Source of the DNA: an uncultured Pseudomonas sp.
GTDB taxonomy: Bacteria; Pseudomonadota; Gammaproteobacteria; Pseudomonadales; Pseudomonadaceae
NCBI RefSeq assembly: GCF_946886105.1
Contig: NZ_CAMPHV010000008.1
Location: 1-64,000, forward strand
Reading direction: 5' to 3'
Length of the DNA stretch: 64,000 bases
In this document: positions 35,220 to 43,901 of the stretch, in pieces
Layout of the letters: each line of letters opens with the position of its first letter
Position numbering within the stretch: position 1 is the stretch's first letter
Translations under genes and position numbers: made by a program
Notes under the pieces: generated by a model
The model's input: only the letters and a program-made list of their open reading frames with translations
Database searches by the model: none
What the model was told of the DNA's origin: nothing

Positions 35220-35657
35220 ATGCAAACGTATCTCTACCGCTGGCTGTTGCTGGTCGGCGTCGGCCACGTCGCGCTCGGTTTGCTGCTGGCCTTCACCGCC
35301 CATGCCGGGTTTCTGCAACCCTACTTCGACTACCTGCTCGCCAGCGTGTCGAAGGAGCGGCCGACCCCGGAATTCCAGACCCTGCTGAAAAGCATGGTGC
35401 AGCTGTTCGGCCCCACCGTGGCCAGCTGGGGCGCGCTCTTCACCCTGCTGATCGTGCTCTATCGCCAGCATGGGCACAGTTGGATCAAATACGGCCTGTA
35501 CACCGCGTTGCTGATCTGGTGCGTAGTCGATAGCCTGATTTCAGCTCGGCACGGTTTGCTTATTCATGTGTATTTGAATGTCAGCACCGCTCTGCTGATT
35601 GCCTTGCCGCTGTTCTTTCTAGCGCCCAAACACAGAGTAGAATCGGCGTCGGCATAG
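35220..35657 (+). CDS. Hypothetical four-helix membrane protein, 145 aa
   Basis: This small integral membrane protein starts MQTYLYRWLLLVGVGHVALG at 35220, 20 bp after ptrB, with AAGGGA upstream. Four hydrophobic segments are visible, the last ending LIALPLFFLAPKHRV. It is probably co-transcribed with ptrB. No recognised family; function unknown. Confidence 0.8.
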   Translation: MQTYLYRWLLLVGVGHVALGLLLAFTAHAGFLQPYFDYLLASVSKERPTPEFQTLLKSMVQLFGPTVASWGALFTLLIVLYRQHGHSWIKYGLYTALLIWCVVDSLISARHGLLIHVYLNVSTALLIALPLFFLAPKHRVESASA

Positions 35658-35784
35658 CCGCTTAACTCGAGGAAACCGCATCCTGATATAGCTGCTTCCG
35701 GCAAGCGGCAGTTGGCAAGCCCTTGCCAGCCAGCTAACGTCGCTACCTGTGCGTCACCTTCCTCTTACCCAGCGATTGAATACC

Positions 35785-36261
35785 ATGTCCGACGCTAGCT
35801 CCTCCCTAATTCATGAAATCCACGACATGCTGCTCGATTGCGGCCTGTTCAATAGCCTGCAGGCGAGCGATCTGCTATGTGCGGCGGGTTATTTCAGCAT
35901 CAGCCGCTGCGAGCAGAACGAGGTGATTTGCAACGAGGGCGATGCCGGCACCTTTATGTGCATCATCCATTTCGGCGCGGTATCGGTGCTGAAGACCAAC
36001 TCCAACGGCGACGCCGTGGAAATCGCCAAACTGCGCAAAGGCAGGGCTTTCGGGGAAATGGCCGTGCTCGACGGTGAACGGCGCTCGGCCAGCTGCGTGG
36101 CCATCAGCGAATGCACCTTGCTGATCCTGGCCAAGGACTCGCTGGAAAAAATGCTGCATGACGCGCCCAAAGCGGCCGCCAAAGTGATCCGCGCGATCGC
36201 CGTGGCCATGTCCAAACGCCTGCGCATGGCCGATGGGCAGTTGGTCGAGCAACAGCTCTAG
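35785..36261 (+). CDS. Stand-alone cyclic-nucleotide-binding domain protein
   Basis: A 158-aa protein made of one cNMP-binding domain: GDAGTFMCIIHFGAVSVLKTNSNG and the phosphate-cassette-like GRAFGEMAVLDGERRSASCVA (about 90-110). No helix-turn-helix follows, so it is not a complete Crp-type regulator. The cassette keeps GE and a downstream RRSA, so nucleotide binding is plausible. ATG 35785 is preferred over an in-frame GTG at 35749; both have weak ribosome sites. The stop codon TAG is part of a dispersed repeat (36260-36285). Confidence 0.82.
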   Translation: MSDASSSLIHEIHDMLLDCGLFNSLQASDLLCAAGYFSISRCEQNEVICNEGDAGTFMCIIHFGAVSVLKTNSNGDAVEIAKLRKGRAFGEMAVLDGERRSASCVAISECTLLILAKDSLEKMLHDAPKAAAKVIRAIAVAMSKRLRMADGQLVEQQL

Positions 36262-36601
36262 CAGGCTGTTGAAAACTACCTGCGTGGGCAATCCTGCGTT
36301 AAAGATGGCTATGTCCCCGTTATGTGTTGAATCATGCGGGCCTGCCCCGATGTCTAGGCCGCGGTAATTCGTAGGGTGGGTTAGCCGCATGCCAGCGCCG
36401 CCAAGCATCACGCCACTCGGGCCGCGGCGTAACCCACCATCGACGCAACGCGCTCTATCGCCTGGTGGGTTACGCGCCGCTATCGCATTTGGATTATCGA
36501 GCAGTGTTCGGCGTCGCTAACCTGCGCGGCCCGACCCACCCTACAAAAGCTGCGTACAACAGGTAATTGGCACATAACCTTAAAGATGGCCTGCCAGGAA
36601 T
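36260..36601. repeat. Repeat-filled intergenic region: 27-bp repeat copy B and long element copy 2
   Basis: Bases 36260-36285 (AGCAGGCTGTTGAAAA then CTACCTGCGT) match 4181-4207 in reverse. Bases 36371-36544 form the second long element (GTAGGGTGGGTTA ... CGACCCACCCTAC, 174 bp) related to 14595-14786, with shared GCGTAACCCACCATC and ACCTGCGCGGCCCG. Nothing coding was seen in the 340-bp gap. Confidence 0.7.
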
Positions 36602-36901
36602 TCAGTCGTAGCTGCGGACTTTCGGCTTCTGCTGATTGCGTTGGCGCTGTTGCTCGAGCAACGGCAGGTCGCCATCGCGCGGTGCCAAGTTGCCGTCGCG
36701 CGGGCCCTGTGGGCCGTGCTTGAGCAGAGGTGGATTGCCCGGCCGGGGTTCAACGCGGTCGCGCGGCACCGGCGGCACGAAAGGATGGGGTGTGGCCGTA
36801 CCCGGCGAGCCGGCGGGCCGCTCCGTCTCTGTGGCGTTTTCTCCATACGCAGCAGTGCCATAGGCCATTGCGGCCATGAGCAGGATAAGTAACAGACGCA
36901 T
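36602..36901 (-). CDS. Small secreted Pro/Arg-rich protein, 99 aa
   Basis: A signal peptide (MRLLLILLMAAMAYGTAAYG) is followed by a low-complexity mature region rich in Pro, Arg and Gly, with related segments DRVEPRPGNPPLLKHGPQG and RDGNLAPRDGDLPLLEQQRQRN. ATG 36901 has GAGG at a good distance. No known family. It probably encodes a small periplasmic protein; function unknown. Confidence 0.68.
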   Translation of the reverse strand: MRLLLILLMAAMAYGTAAYGENATETERPAGSPGTATPHPFVPPVPRDRVEPRPGNPPLLKHGPQGPRDGNLAPRDGDLPLLEQQRQRNQQKPKVRSYD

Positions 36902-37031
36902 CCGACACCTCGACTTCAAAGGCCTACGACCTTTAGGCTCCAGCCCTTCGCATAAGTGCCCGCAGCGTTGTTCCCAGCGACCGCCAGCAGGGCTAAACTG
37001 CCGATAGCCACGCACAATCACGAGACCGCTC

Positions 37032-37400
37032 ATGAGCACGGACAAAGCCGCCACCGCCAAACTCGACCGCATCCTCGCCGAAGCTCAGCGCTCGCGCGAA
37101 GAAGGCTACCGTGACAAGGCGCTGAAAATGTACCCGCACGTCTGTGGCCGCTGCGCCCGCGAGTTCTCCGGCAAGCGCCTCAGCGAGCTGACCGTGCACC
37201 ACCGCGACCACAACCACGACAACAACCCCCAGGACGGTTCCAACTGGGAACTGCTGTGCCTGTACTGCCACGACAACGAACACGCGCGCTACACCGACCA
37301 GCAGTATTTCAGCGAAGGCTCGACCGCCAGCCAACAAGGGCCGAAATCGACCCACAAGGCCTTCGCCGATTTGGCCGCGCTGCTGAAAAGCAAGGAATAG
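37032..37400 (+). CDS. yajD: YajD-family HNH nuclease
   Basis: A 122-aa HNH-type protein. Two Cys pairs for zinc (CGRCAREF and CLYCHDNEH) flank the catalytic HNH core LTVHHRDHNHDNNPQDGSNW. Length and motif order match YajD. Natural substrates are unknown. The ATG start has only a weak ribosome site. It stands alone, divergent from the small secreted protein. Confidence 0.9.
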   Translation: MSTDKAATAKLDRILAEAQRSREEGYRDKALKMYPHVCGRCAREFSGKRLSELTVHHRDHNHDNNPQDGSNWELLCLYCHDNEHARYTDQQYFSEGSTASQQGPKSTHKAFADLAALLKSKE

Positions 37401-37588
37401 GCTACGCCCCACTCTATTGTGCTCAGGTGTCGCTGACTGCGTAGGGTGCGCCACGCGCACCGGCGCCAGCGCAAATTTCTGGTACGCACGGCGTACTCCA
37501 TCCATGCAACACGCAATGGGCAGATTGCCGTGGCCTCCCCGCCTCCAGGCCTTATACTGCCGCCTCTTTGCGCAGAGGCCCTCGTTTC

Positions 37589-38059
37589 GTGGCGAACAAA
37601 AGATATAGTTGCATCGGTTTATTCAACCCCAAGTCCCCGGAAAACGTCGGCGCGGTGATGCGCGCCGCGGGCTGCTATGGGGTTAATTCGGTGTTTTACA
37701 CCGGCAAGCGCTACGAGCGCGCCCGCGACTTCGTCACCGACACCAAGCGCGTCTATATGGATATTCCATTGATCGGCGTCGAGGACCTGCAAGCGATAAT
37801 CCCGCTGGGCTGCACGCCGGTCGCCGTGGAGTTGGTGGAAGGCGCCCGGCCACTGCCGGAATACACTCACCCGGATCGCGCCCTGTATATCTTCGGCCCG
37901 GAAGACGGCTCGCTGGACGCCAGCATTCGCGCTTGGTGCGAGGATGTGATCTACGTACCGACCCAGGGCTGCATGAACCTCGCGGCCACGGTCAATGTGG
38001 TGCTTTACGACCGCCTGGCCAAAGGCAACAACACCAAGTCAGGGCCGAAATTCAAATAG
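37589..38059 (+). CDS. SPOUT (TrmH/SpoU-family) RNA methyltransferase
   Basis: A 156-aa SAM-dependent RNA methyltransferase. The three SPOUT motifs are visible: NPKSPENVGAVMRAAGCYG (about 10-28), LYIFGPEDGSLDASI (about 101-115) and CMNLAATVNVVLYDRL (about 131-146). The deep trefoil knot should be cytoplasmic and dimeric. The RNA target cannot be read from sequence. GTG 37589 with GAGG upstream is preferred to ATG 37568, because homology begins at ANKRYSCIGLF. Confidence 0.86.
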   Translation: MANKRYSCIGLFNPKSPENVGAVMRAAGCYGVNSVFYTGKRYERARDFVTDTKRVYMDIPLIGVEDLQAIIPLGCTPVAVELVEGARPLPEYTHPDRALYIFGPEDGSLDASIRAWCEDVIYVPTQGCMNLAATVNVVLYDRLAKGNNTKSGPKFK

Positions 38060-38063
38060 CCGA

Positions 38064-39278
38064 CTACTCCAACAGCTTGCTGTCGAGCGCCTTGGATGGG
38101 CCGCCGATGATGTTCTCGCTGATTTCGATCAGATCCTTGGTGGTGGCTTTATCCAGACGCATCAAGCCGCGGGTCACGTCATCCAGCGAGCGTGGTTCAG
38201 TGTCCTTGGTGGCTTGGCGGATTTCCCGGTCCAGCTCCTGCAGCAGCAATACCGCGCGGGCGGTGATGGGCCCGGTGGAATGCGCGGTACGCAGGCTTTT
38301 CACCGGTTTGCTCCAGTCGATCAGGTGCTCGCGCACCTTCTGGTAGCGGTCTTCGCTCAGGCCGCCGGCACGGCGCATCAGCTCGATGGCGTAGTACTCG
38401 GCCAGGCCTTCGGTGATCCAGTCGCTGCGATCGCGCGACTGAATACGGCTGAACAGGTGGACCAACTCATGCACCAACGAACTGGTGCCGTTCTCGCTGA
38501 CCAGGGGACGGTCGGCGTGCATGTAATAGGAGTTACCCGCCGACAAGCCGCCACGCCACATCGGGTTACCGGCACCGACGATCAACAACTTACCCGGATC
38601 GCGCGGAAATACCGCCTGGGCTTCGGGCCAGACGAAGGTCAGCATGGTCAGGATGTCCATACGGCGCATGCCTTCGCCGATGGGAGCGGCTATGGTGACG
38701 TCGGTGTCGCCAAGTTTGGCGCGGCGGGTACCGAGTTTGCCGGCGATGATCCAACCGGTCGGGCGATCGAACTTGCGCTCGGGCACATCGATACGGAATT
38801 GGTTTTTGCCGATCCGCGGCCAGCCGGTTTGTACGCTTTTCCAGCCTTCGGGCAGTTCGAAGGTCACTCGTGAAACCAATTCGGTTTTCTTCTGCTGACG
38901 CAACACCGCACTGGGCACCAGATCGTCACCGCGCATCAGCACCCAATCCTCGCTCATGTGGGCATCGAAACCGTCGTTTTTACGCTGATGGTTGATACGC
39001 ACCCGATAGCTGAGCTTGGCCTGCCCTTTGCCCGGCTTCCACACCCCATCCTCAGTCCATTGCCCATCGGCCTTGAAGTTGCTGTAGGCCTGTTCATCGC
39101 CCAAATTGAAAGTCAGGCTGCGGACCCGCTCGCCATCTTCCAGGGTCAGGCTGACTTCGGCCTGATCGCTTTTCGGCAAAAACTTCACGTGATAATCCAG
39201 GTCGACTTTCTCCGCAGCCCATAGCGGAGCACTCAGCCCCAGCAGTGCGGTGGATAACAGCGTGCGGTAAATCGACAT
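38064..39278 (-). CDS. Secreted zincin-like (gluzincin-type) metalloprotein
   Basis: A 404-aa exported protein with a signal peptide (MSIYRTLLSTALLGLSAPLWA). The first half is beta-rich. The second carries SSLVHELVHLFSRIQSRDRSDWITEGLAEYYAIEL: an HExxH at about residue 268 with a downstream Glu (EGLAEYY) at the position used by M1/M61-type gluzincins. It is therefore a likely zinc peptidase, although no named family is clear to me. ATG 39278 was chosen for the signal peptide and GGAG upstream. It ends 4 bp from the convergent methyltransferase gene. Confidence 0.72.
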   Translation of the reverse strand: MSIYRTLLSTALLGLSAPLWAAEKVDLDYHVKFLPKSDQAEVSLTLEDGERVRSLTFNLGDEQAYSNFKADGQWTEDGVWKPGKGQAKLSYRVRINHQRKNDGFDAHMSEDWVLMRGDDLVPSAVLRQQKKTELVSRVTFELPEGWKSVQTGWPRIGKNQFRIDVPERKFDRPTGWIIAGKLGTRRAKLGDTDVTIAAPIGEGMRRMDILTMLTFVWPEAQAVFPRDPGKLLIVGAGNPMWRGGLSAGNSYYMHADRPLVSENGTSSLVHELVHLFSRIQSRDRSDWITEGLAEYYAIELMRRAGGLSEDRYQKVREHLIDWSKPVKSLRTAHSTGPITARAVLLLQELDREIRQATKDTEPRSLDDVTRGLMRLDKATTKDLIEISENIIGGPSKALDSKLLE

Positions 39279-39396
39279 GCGGACAACTCCAAAACAGGAC
39301 AGACCCAGCATAGACCCTCGACCAGACGGGCAATTCAATATCAGTGCGACGCTACGCAATCGCCAAGATGCAGCGCGACCGCGCGCAAGGGATCGT

Positions 39397-39846
39397 TCAG
39401 CCGGCGCGGAAGATCAAATGATCTTCCCAGTCGTCCTCGGCCACGCTGTTCTCGCTGAGCATGCGCCCGGACTGGGATATCCGCTCGATATGTACCGCCT
39501 CGGGGTCGCCGCACACCAGGTGGTGCCATAGCGGCAGATCCTTGCCCTCGCTAACCAGACGATAACCGCAGGTCGGCGGCAGCCATTGGAATTGATCGGC
39601 CTGGGCCGGGGTGAGCTGGATGCAATCGGGGACGAACTGGGTGCGGTTGGCGTAATCGGTACAGCGGCAGCTTTGCAGATCGAGCAACTTGCAGGCGATA
39701 CGGGTGTAGTAAACGCTGCCATCGTCCTCGTCTTCGAGCTTTTGCAGGCAGCACAGGCCGCAGCCGTCGCACAGCGACTCCCATTCCGCCTGATCGAGCT
39801 GGGCGAGGGTTTTGCGTTTCCAGAAGGGTTCGACTTTGGCGGCCAT
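39397..39846 (-). CDS. ycgN: YcgN-family Cys-cluster (UPF0260) protein
   Basis: A 149-aa cytoplasmic protein of the YcgN/UPF0260 family. [22 protein letters not shown] and the further Cys residues in [29 protein letters not shown] and HLVCGDPE suggest a metal or iron-sulfur site. ATG 39846 starts the conserved [17 protein letters not shown]. Function is unknown. In many gammaproteobacteria it lies close to ycgL and rnd, as here. Confidence 0.9.
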   Translation of the reverse strand: MAAKVEPFWKRKTLAQLDQAEWESLCDGCGLCCLQKLEDEDDGSVYYTRIACKLLDLQSCRCTDYANRTQFVPDCIQLTPAQADQFQWLPPTCGYRLVSEGKDLPLWHHLVCGDPEAVHIERISQSGRMLSENSVAEDDWEDHLIFRAG

Positions 39847-39987
39847 GGTGCGCACTACGCTGATTGGCGAAAAGGCCGGCAGTCTAGCGTGCACGCCAAG
39901 CGCGGCCAAGGATGATGAGCTGAGTGGTGTTCGGTTGCTGGCATATCGTCCCGCAGACCCCATGTTCATGGCAGGGCCTACAACTTC

Positions 39988-40146
39988 GTAGGGCGGACAT
40001 GCCGAAGGCTTGTCCGCCATCTGCGCTGCCAGCGGTGGACAAGGCTTCGCCATGGCCACCCTACAAAAGCGCACCCCGTAGCCCGGATGCAATCCGGGGA
40101 GCAGTGTTATGGCCACCATCGATGCCCCGGATTTCATCCGGGCTAC
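39988..40146. repeat. Two palindromic repeats upstream of ycgN
   Basis: Bases 39988-40064 (GTAGGGCGGACATGCC ... GGCCACCCTAC) are the second copy of the family at 17358. Bases 40078-40146 (GTAGCCCGGATGCAATCCGG ... CCGGATTTCATCCGGGCTAC) belong to the most frequent palindrome family. Together they take up about half of the 305-bp gap 39847-40151; the rest shows nothing recognisable. Confidence 0.75.
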
Positions 40147-40151
40147 ACAGT

Positions 40152-41090
40152 TTAATAACCGCGGGCAAAGTCCACGCGTCCGTTAAGCGCCGAACCTTCG
40201 CGCCAACTGTTCAGATTGTCGATAAACAACTGCACCAGCAAGCGCGGGTCGGTCGGTGCCGAGCTGTGCCCGGTCAGCAGCAGCTGGGGAGTGTTCCAAA
40301 ATGGGTGATCGGCTGGCAGCGGTTCTTGACGACAGACATCGATCACCGCGCCGGCCAGCTGCCGTCGCTCCAAAGCCTGCACCAGATCGTCATCCACCAC
40401 CGCCACGCCGCGCCCGGCATTGATAAACAGTGCGCTGGGCTTGAGCGCGCCAAACAAGGCCGCGTCGTACAGGTCACGGGTGGCCGGGGTGTCCGGCAGC
40501 AGGTTGATCAGGTAATCGGCTTCGGCGGCCAAACGCAGTAACTGCTTAAGTCCGGCTACTTCCTTGAACGGAGGTAGCGCACGCGCGGTGCTGGCCACGC
40601 CGAGCAGCTCGACGCCGAAGGGTGCGAGAAACTGCGCCACACTCAGGCCGATATCGCCAGTGCCGACGATCAGCACCCGGCGCCCGCGCAGGCTGCACGG
40701 CGCGCGATTCTGCCAATGCCGCACCACCTGGTCGGCGAGCGCGGCGAACAGTTGCCGTTCGTGAGCCAGCAGATGGCAGAGCACATACTCGGCCATCACC
40801 TGGCCAAAGATGCCGACGGCGCGGGTCAGGGCATAGTCCCTGGGCAAATCCGCGGCCAGCAAGGGCGTCACCCCGGCCCAGGTCGATTGCAACCACTGCG
40901 GTTTAAACCCCTGGCGTAGCAACGCCGCGAGCAGATCCGGCTGGCCCAACCAGAGTGGGCAGCTGCCGGCATGCCGGGTCAATTCGGTGACATCGGCGCC
41001 GGCCACTATCTCCAATTGCAGCTCTGGCGCCGCCTCGCGCAGCAAGTCGGTATAGCGGCAGTGCGCGGCTTCGGCGATCAATAGGCGCAT
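40152..41090 (-). CDS. D-2-hydroxyacid dehydrogenase (glyoxylate/hydroxypyruvate reductase-like)
   Basis: A 312-aa NAD(P)-dependent 2-hydroxyacid dehydrogenase. The Rossmann motif is [21 protein letters not shown] (about 139-159). Catalytic residues are in [13 protein letters not shown] and [15 protein letters not shown], Glu in VCRQEPLP, and His in [12 protein letters not shown]. The closest match by eye is the GhrA subgroup. ATG 41090 follows the ycgL stop by 5 bp, so it ends an rnd-ycgL-ghr operon. Confidence 0.87.
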   Translation of the reverse strand: MRLLIAEAAHCRYTDLLREAAPELQLEIVAGADVTELTRHAGSCPLWLGQPDLLAALLRQGFKPQWLQSTWAGVTPLLAADLPRDYALTRAVGIFGQVMAEYVLCHLLAHERQLFAALADQVVRHWQNRAPCSLRGRRVLIVGTGDIGLSVAQFLAPFGVELLGVASTARALPPFKEVAGLKQLLRLAAEADYLINLLPDTPATRDLYDAALFGALKPSALFINAGRGVAVVDDDLVQALERRQLAGAVIDVCRQEPLPADHPFWNTPQLLLTGHSSAPTDPRLLVQLFIDNLNSWREGSALNGRVDFARGY

Positions 41091-41095
41091 GGCGG

Positions 41096-41389
41096 CTATA
41101 CCGGGTCGTTGCGTCGCAGCAGCTCTTCGGGCAGGTGCTCGATGTAGTCGTCTTCCGGCGGCGGCATCTGCAGGTGGTAGCCCTGCTTGTCGAGGTTCTC
41201 CAGCACCACCTGAATATCCTCGCGGGCCAGTGCGCGCTCCGGGGTCAGCACCATGCTGAAGGCCAGTTCCGGTGGGCCGAACGCGGCCAGCAACGGCTCC
41301 GGAACCCGGCTCAGGTCGTCGCTTTTCAGCACGTAGAGGTACATTTCGTTCTTGCGCCGGCTTTTGTAGATCGAGCAAATGCGTTTCAC
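41096..41389 (-). CDS. ycgL: YcgL domain protein
   Basis: A 97-aa protein with the family's Tyr-rich opening ([33 protein letters not shown]) and [26 protein letters not shown] 41389 has an ideal AAGGAG and overlaps the rnd stop (GTGA). Function is unknown; it is linked to RNase D in many genomes. Confidence 0.93.
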   Translation of the reverse strand: MKRICSIYKSRRKNEMYLYVLKSDDLSRVPEPLLAAFGPPELAFSMVLTPERALAREDIQVVLENLDKQGYHLQMPPPEDDYIEHLPEELLRRNDPV

Positions 41390-42519
41390 ACGGATTCTCC
41401 TTCGGCGGCCAGGCAATCGAGCAAGGCCTGGCCCATCAATTCGCGCCGCCAGCCGCGCAGGGATTCCGGCAACCGGTAAGGGCCGTTGGGATAGCCGGTT
41501 TTCAGCAGCGCTTCGAGGGTTTTCTTGCGCAACATCAGCTCCGGGGCGATGTTCAGGCGTTCACCTTCGCGCTGGCCGATCGCCCGCAGCTTCTTCAACA
41601 GCGCCGCGGCCTCTATCGGCAGGGGTTCGGGCAGTGCTTGCGGCCACTCATCCTGCGGCGTCGCCGCGGCCTGCTTGATCAGGCGCAACAGGGTCTCGCC
41701 ATCCTGGCGCACGGTTTTCGGGTGCATATCCTCGATCCGCGCCAGCGCCACCAGATTGTCCGGCTGGGTACGCGCCAGGGGCCACAACGAGTGTTCGCGG
41801 ACCACGCGGTTACGCGGCTGGTTACGCGCGCGGGCTTCGCGTTCGCGCCAGGCGCAGAGTTCGCGCAGCACGGCCAATTGCTGGGGCGAGAGTTTCCAGG
41901 CCAGCTTGGCTTCGCGGTAGGTCAATTCCGGGGCGACTTCGCGGCCCAGATTGGCGACCAGCTCGGCGCCGTCCTCCAGCACCCAGGCGTATTTGTCGGC
42001 GGACAGCTGCCGTTGCAGTCGCTCATAGACTTCCGCCAGGTGCAGCACATCTTCCGCCGCATAGCTGACCTGGGTTTCGGACAACGGCCGCTGCAGCCAA
42101 TCGGAACGGGTTTCGCCCTTCGGCAGCTCGATGTCCAGCACCGCCTGCACCAAGCGCGAATAGCCCATGGAGAAACCGAGATTGAGATAACCGGCGGCCA
42201 GTTGGGTGTCGAACAGCGGGGCCGGCAGGCTACCGGTCAGGCGCATGAAGACTTCCAGATCCTCGCTGCAGGCATGCAGCACCTTGACCACGGCGGGGTC
42301 TTGCAGCAACTGCGCGAGGGGCGTCCAGTCGTCGATCTGCAACGGATCGATCAGATAGGCCCGCTCGCCCTCGCTGACCTGCAACAGGCCAGCGATCGGG
42401 TAAAAGGTGTCGACCCGCATGAACTCGGTATCGAGCGCGACAAAGGGCAAACCGCGCCAGCTCGCGCAATGTTGCGCCAGGCTGGCGTCGTCGAGGATCC
42501 AGTGAATATCAATAGCCAC
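41386..42519 (-). CDS. rnd: Ribonuclease D
   Basis: A 377-aa 3'-5' exoribonuclease of tRNA maturation. The DEDD catalytic set is visible: [16 protein letters not shown] (D, E), [11 protein letters not shown] (D) and [11 protein letters not shown] (Y, D). Two HRDC-like helical regions follow (about 210-290 and further). The start is ATG 42519. It is the first gene of rnd-ycgL-ghr, with a 4-bp overlap to ycgL. Confidence 0.95.
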   Translation of the reverse strand: MAIDIHWILDDASLAQHCASWRGLPFVALDTEFMRVDTFYPIAGLLQVSEGERAYLIDPLQIDDWTPLAQLLQDPAVVKVLHACSEDLEVFMRLTGSLPAPLFDTQLAAGYLNLGFSMGYSRLVQAVLDIELPKGETRSDWLQRPLSETQVSYAAEDVLHLAEVYERLQRQLSADKYAWVLEDGAELVANLGREVAPELTYREAKLAWKLSPQQLAVLRELCAWREREARARNQPRNRVVREHSLWPLARTQPDNLVALARIEDMHPKTVRQDGETLLRLIKQAAATPQDEWPQALPEPLPIEAAALLKKLRAIGQREGERLNIAPELMLRKKTLEALLKTGYPNGPYRLPESLRGWRRELMGQALLDCLAAEGESV

Positions 42520-42583
42520 GCGGCTCTCCCATCAAGAATGCCGCGCAGTATATATCGCAAGCGGCCTCGCTACCCGCTTGGCG

Positions 42584-43459
42584 TCATACCCGGGCCTCGT
42601 GGTCGACGGCCAGGGCCTCGCGCAAGCGCACCACCAGTTCGGCGGAACTGCGCTGCATCGGCGCACGCAACTCATCGCCGATCAGCCCTTGCAGCGCCAG
42701 CAGGCTCTTCACCGGCGCCGGATTGGCTTCGGCGAACGACAGCTGGATCAGCGGCAACAGACGCTGGAAGATCGACCGCGCGGTGGCGATATCGCCGGCT
42801 GCGACGCACTCGGCCAGGCGCACGAACTGCTGCGGATGGCTATGCGCCGAGGCCGCTATAGCGCCACTGCCGCCCAGACACAGGGTGCTGAACAGTTGCG
42901 CATCCTCGCCGGCGAGCACATCGAGCACGCCGTCGGCGATCAACGCCTGGGTGATTTCGGGATTGCCGCCGCAGTCCTTGATCGCCACCACCCGCGGATG
43001 CCGGGCGATCTCGCGCAGAGTCGCCAGCTCGATACGCGAGCCGGTGCGGTAGGGAATGTCGTAAAGGATCAGCGGCACTTCGGCGGCATCGGCGATAGCG
43101 GCGAACCAGGCCGACAACCCCGCCTGGGACGGCCGGATATAGTACGGCGCCGGCACCAGCAAACCGGCGATGGGCCGGCGCTGCACCTCGCGCTGCATGG
43201 CCAGCACCTCGGCCAGGTTGCTGCCCGCCAGCCCCATCACCAGTCGCTCGCCGGGCACCACTTCGAGCAACCCATCGAGCAGGGCGAGTTGTTCGGCCTT
43301 GCTCAGCGCCGCCGCCTCGCCCGTCGAACCGCACGCCACCAGCCCGGCCACACCGGCATCGAGCAGGTGCGTAGCGAGGCGCCGGAGGGCGACGAAGTCG
43401 ATGGCGCCGGCATCGAACGGCGTAACCAGCGGGACCCAGATTCCAGAAAACACAGACAT
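42584..43459 (-). CDS. DapA-family aldolase (4-hydroxy-tetrahydrodipicolinate synthase paralogue)
   Basis: A 291-aa class I aldolase/lyase of the DapA/NanA family. The Schiff-base lysine is in VVAIKDCGGNPEI (about 160), the catalytic Tyr in LILYDIPYRTG (about 132), and GSTGEAAAL (about 43-51) binds the pyruvate carboxylate. LPLIQLSFAEANPAPVKSLL is typical of true DapA. Whether this is the essential DapA or a paralogue cannot be told; the main dapA of Pseudomonas is normally beside bamC/purC, which are absent here. ATG 43459 has AAGGAG upstream. Confidence 0.87.
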   Translation of the reverse strand: MSVFSGIWVPLVTPFDAGAIDFVALRRLATHLLDAGVAGLVACGSTGEAAALSKAEQLALLDGLLEVVPGERLVMGLAGSNLAEVLAMQREVQRRPIAGLLVPAPYYIRPSQAGLSAWFAAIADAAEVPLILYDIPYRTGSRIELATLREIARHPRVVAIKDCGGNPEITQALIADGVLDVLAGEDAQLFSTLCLGGSGAIAASAHSHPQQFVRLAECVAAGDIATARSIFQRLLPLIQLSFAEANPAPVKSLLALQGLIGDELRAPMQRSSAELVVRLREALAVDHEARV

Positions 43460-43901
43460 GGCAAATCTCCTTGAGGTGACCGTAAAAGTCGCCGTCAAAA
43501 AGGCTGCTGGGAATTGTGCTGCTGGAAAGGTTCGACCTTCGCGCCCGCCGTATCCCGTCAACCCATCTGACGGGACAGCGCGCCCCGGTCAAATGAGCGA
43601 CTGTTTCTTCGATTTACCCGCGGCGAACGCCTGCGCCTGGGCACTGAGGTCCAGGGCGTAAACAGAGGCGATGGCGATGGCGGGCATTGTCGAGCTCGGT
43701 GCAAGCGATTGAGGCTGGATACTGCTAAATCGGATGCGTTCCTGTCAATGCCGATGGTGCGTCGCAAATGGGCTTACCGCGTCGAGCGCAACTAATAGCA
43801 TTCGACAGACCAGCAACCCTGGTACTGGCCGTCCGCGCCTGCTAAAAAGCCGGTTCGTTCAAGGCTTCGGACCGGAGCCACACTTTCAGGGAATCAAGGA
43901 T
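43460..43901. other. Divergent intergenic region, 442 bp
   Basis: This region lies between the dapA-like gene and the SMP-30 gene. It must hold both promoters. One possible 32-aa reading frame is listed separately. No palindromic repeat of the families found elsewhere, and no clear promoter box, was seen. Confidence 0.5.
43589..43687 (-). CDS. Possible 32-aa peptide upstream of the dapA-like gene
   Basis: A short frame starts at ATG 43687 (MPAIAIASVYALDLSAQA) and ends at TGA 43589-43591 with a basic tail (GKSKKQSLI). Its ribosome site is weak. The composition (hydrophobic, Ala-rich, then basic) is not random-looking, and it lies on the same strand as and 129 bp before the dapA-like start. 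It could be a leader peptide or chance. Confidence 0.25.
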   Translation of the reverse strand: MPAIAIASVYALDLSAQAQAFAAGKSKKQSLI

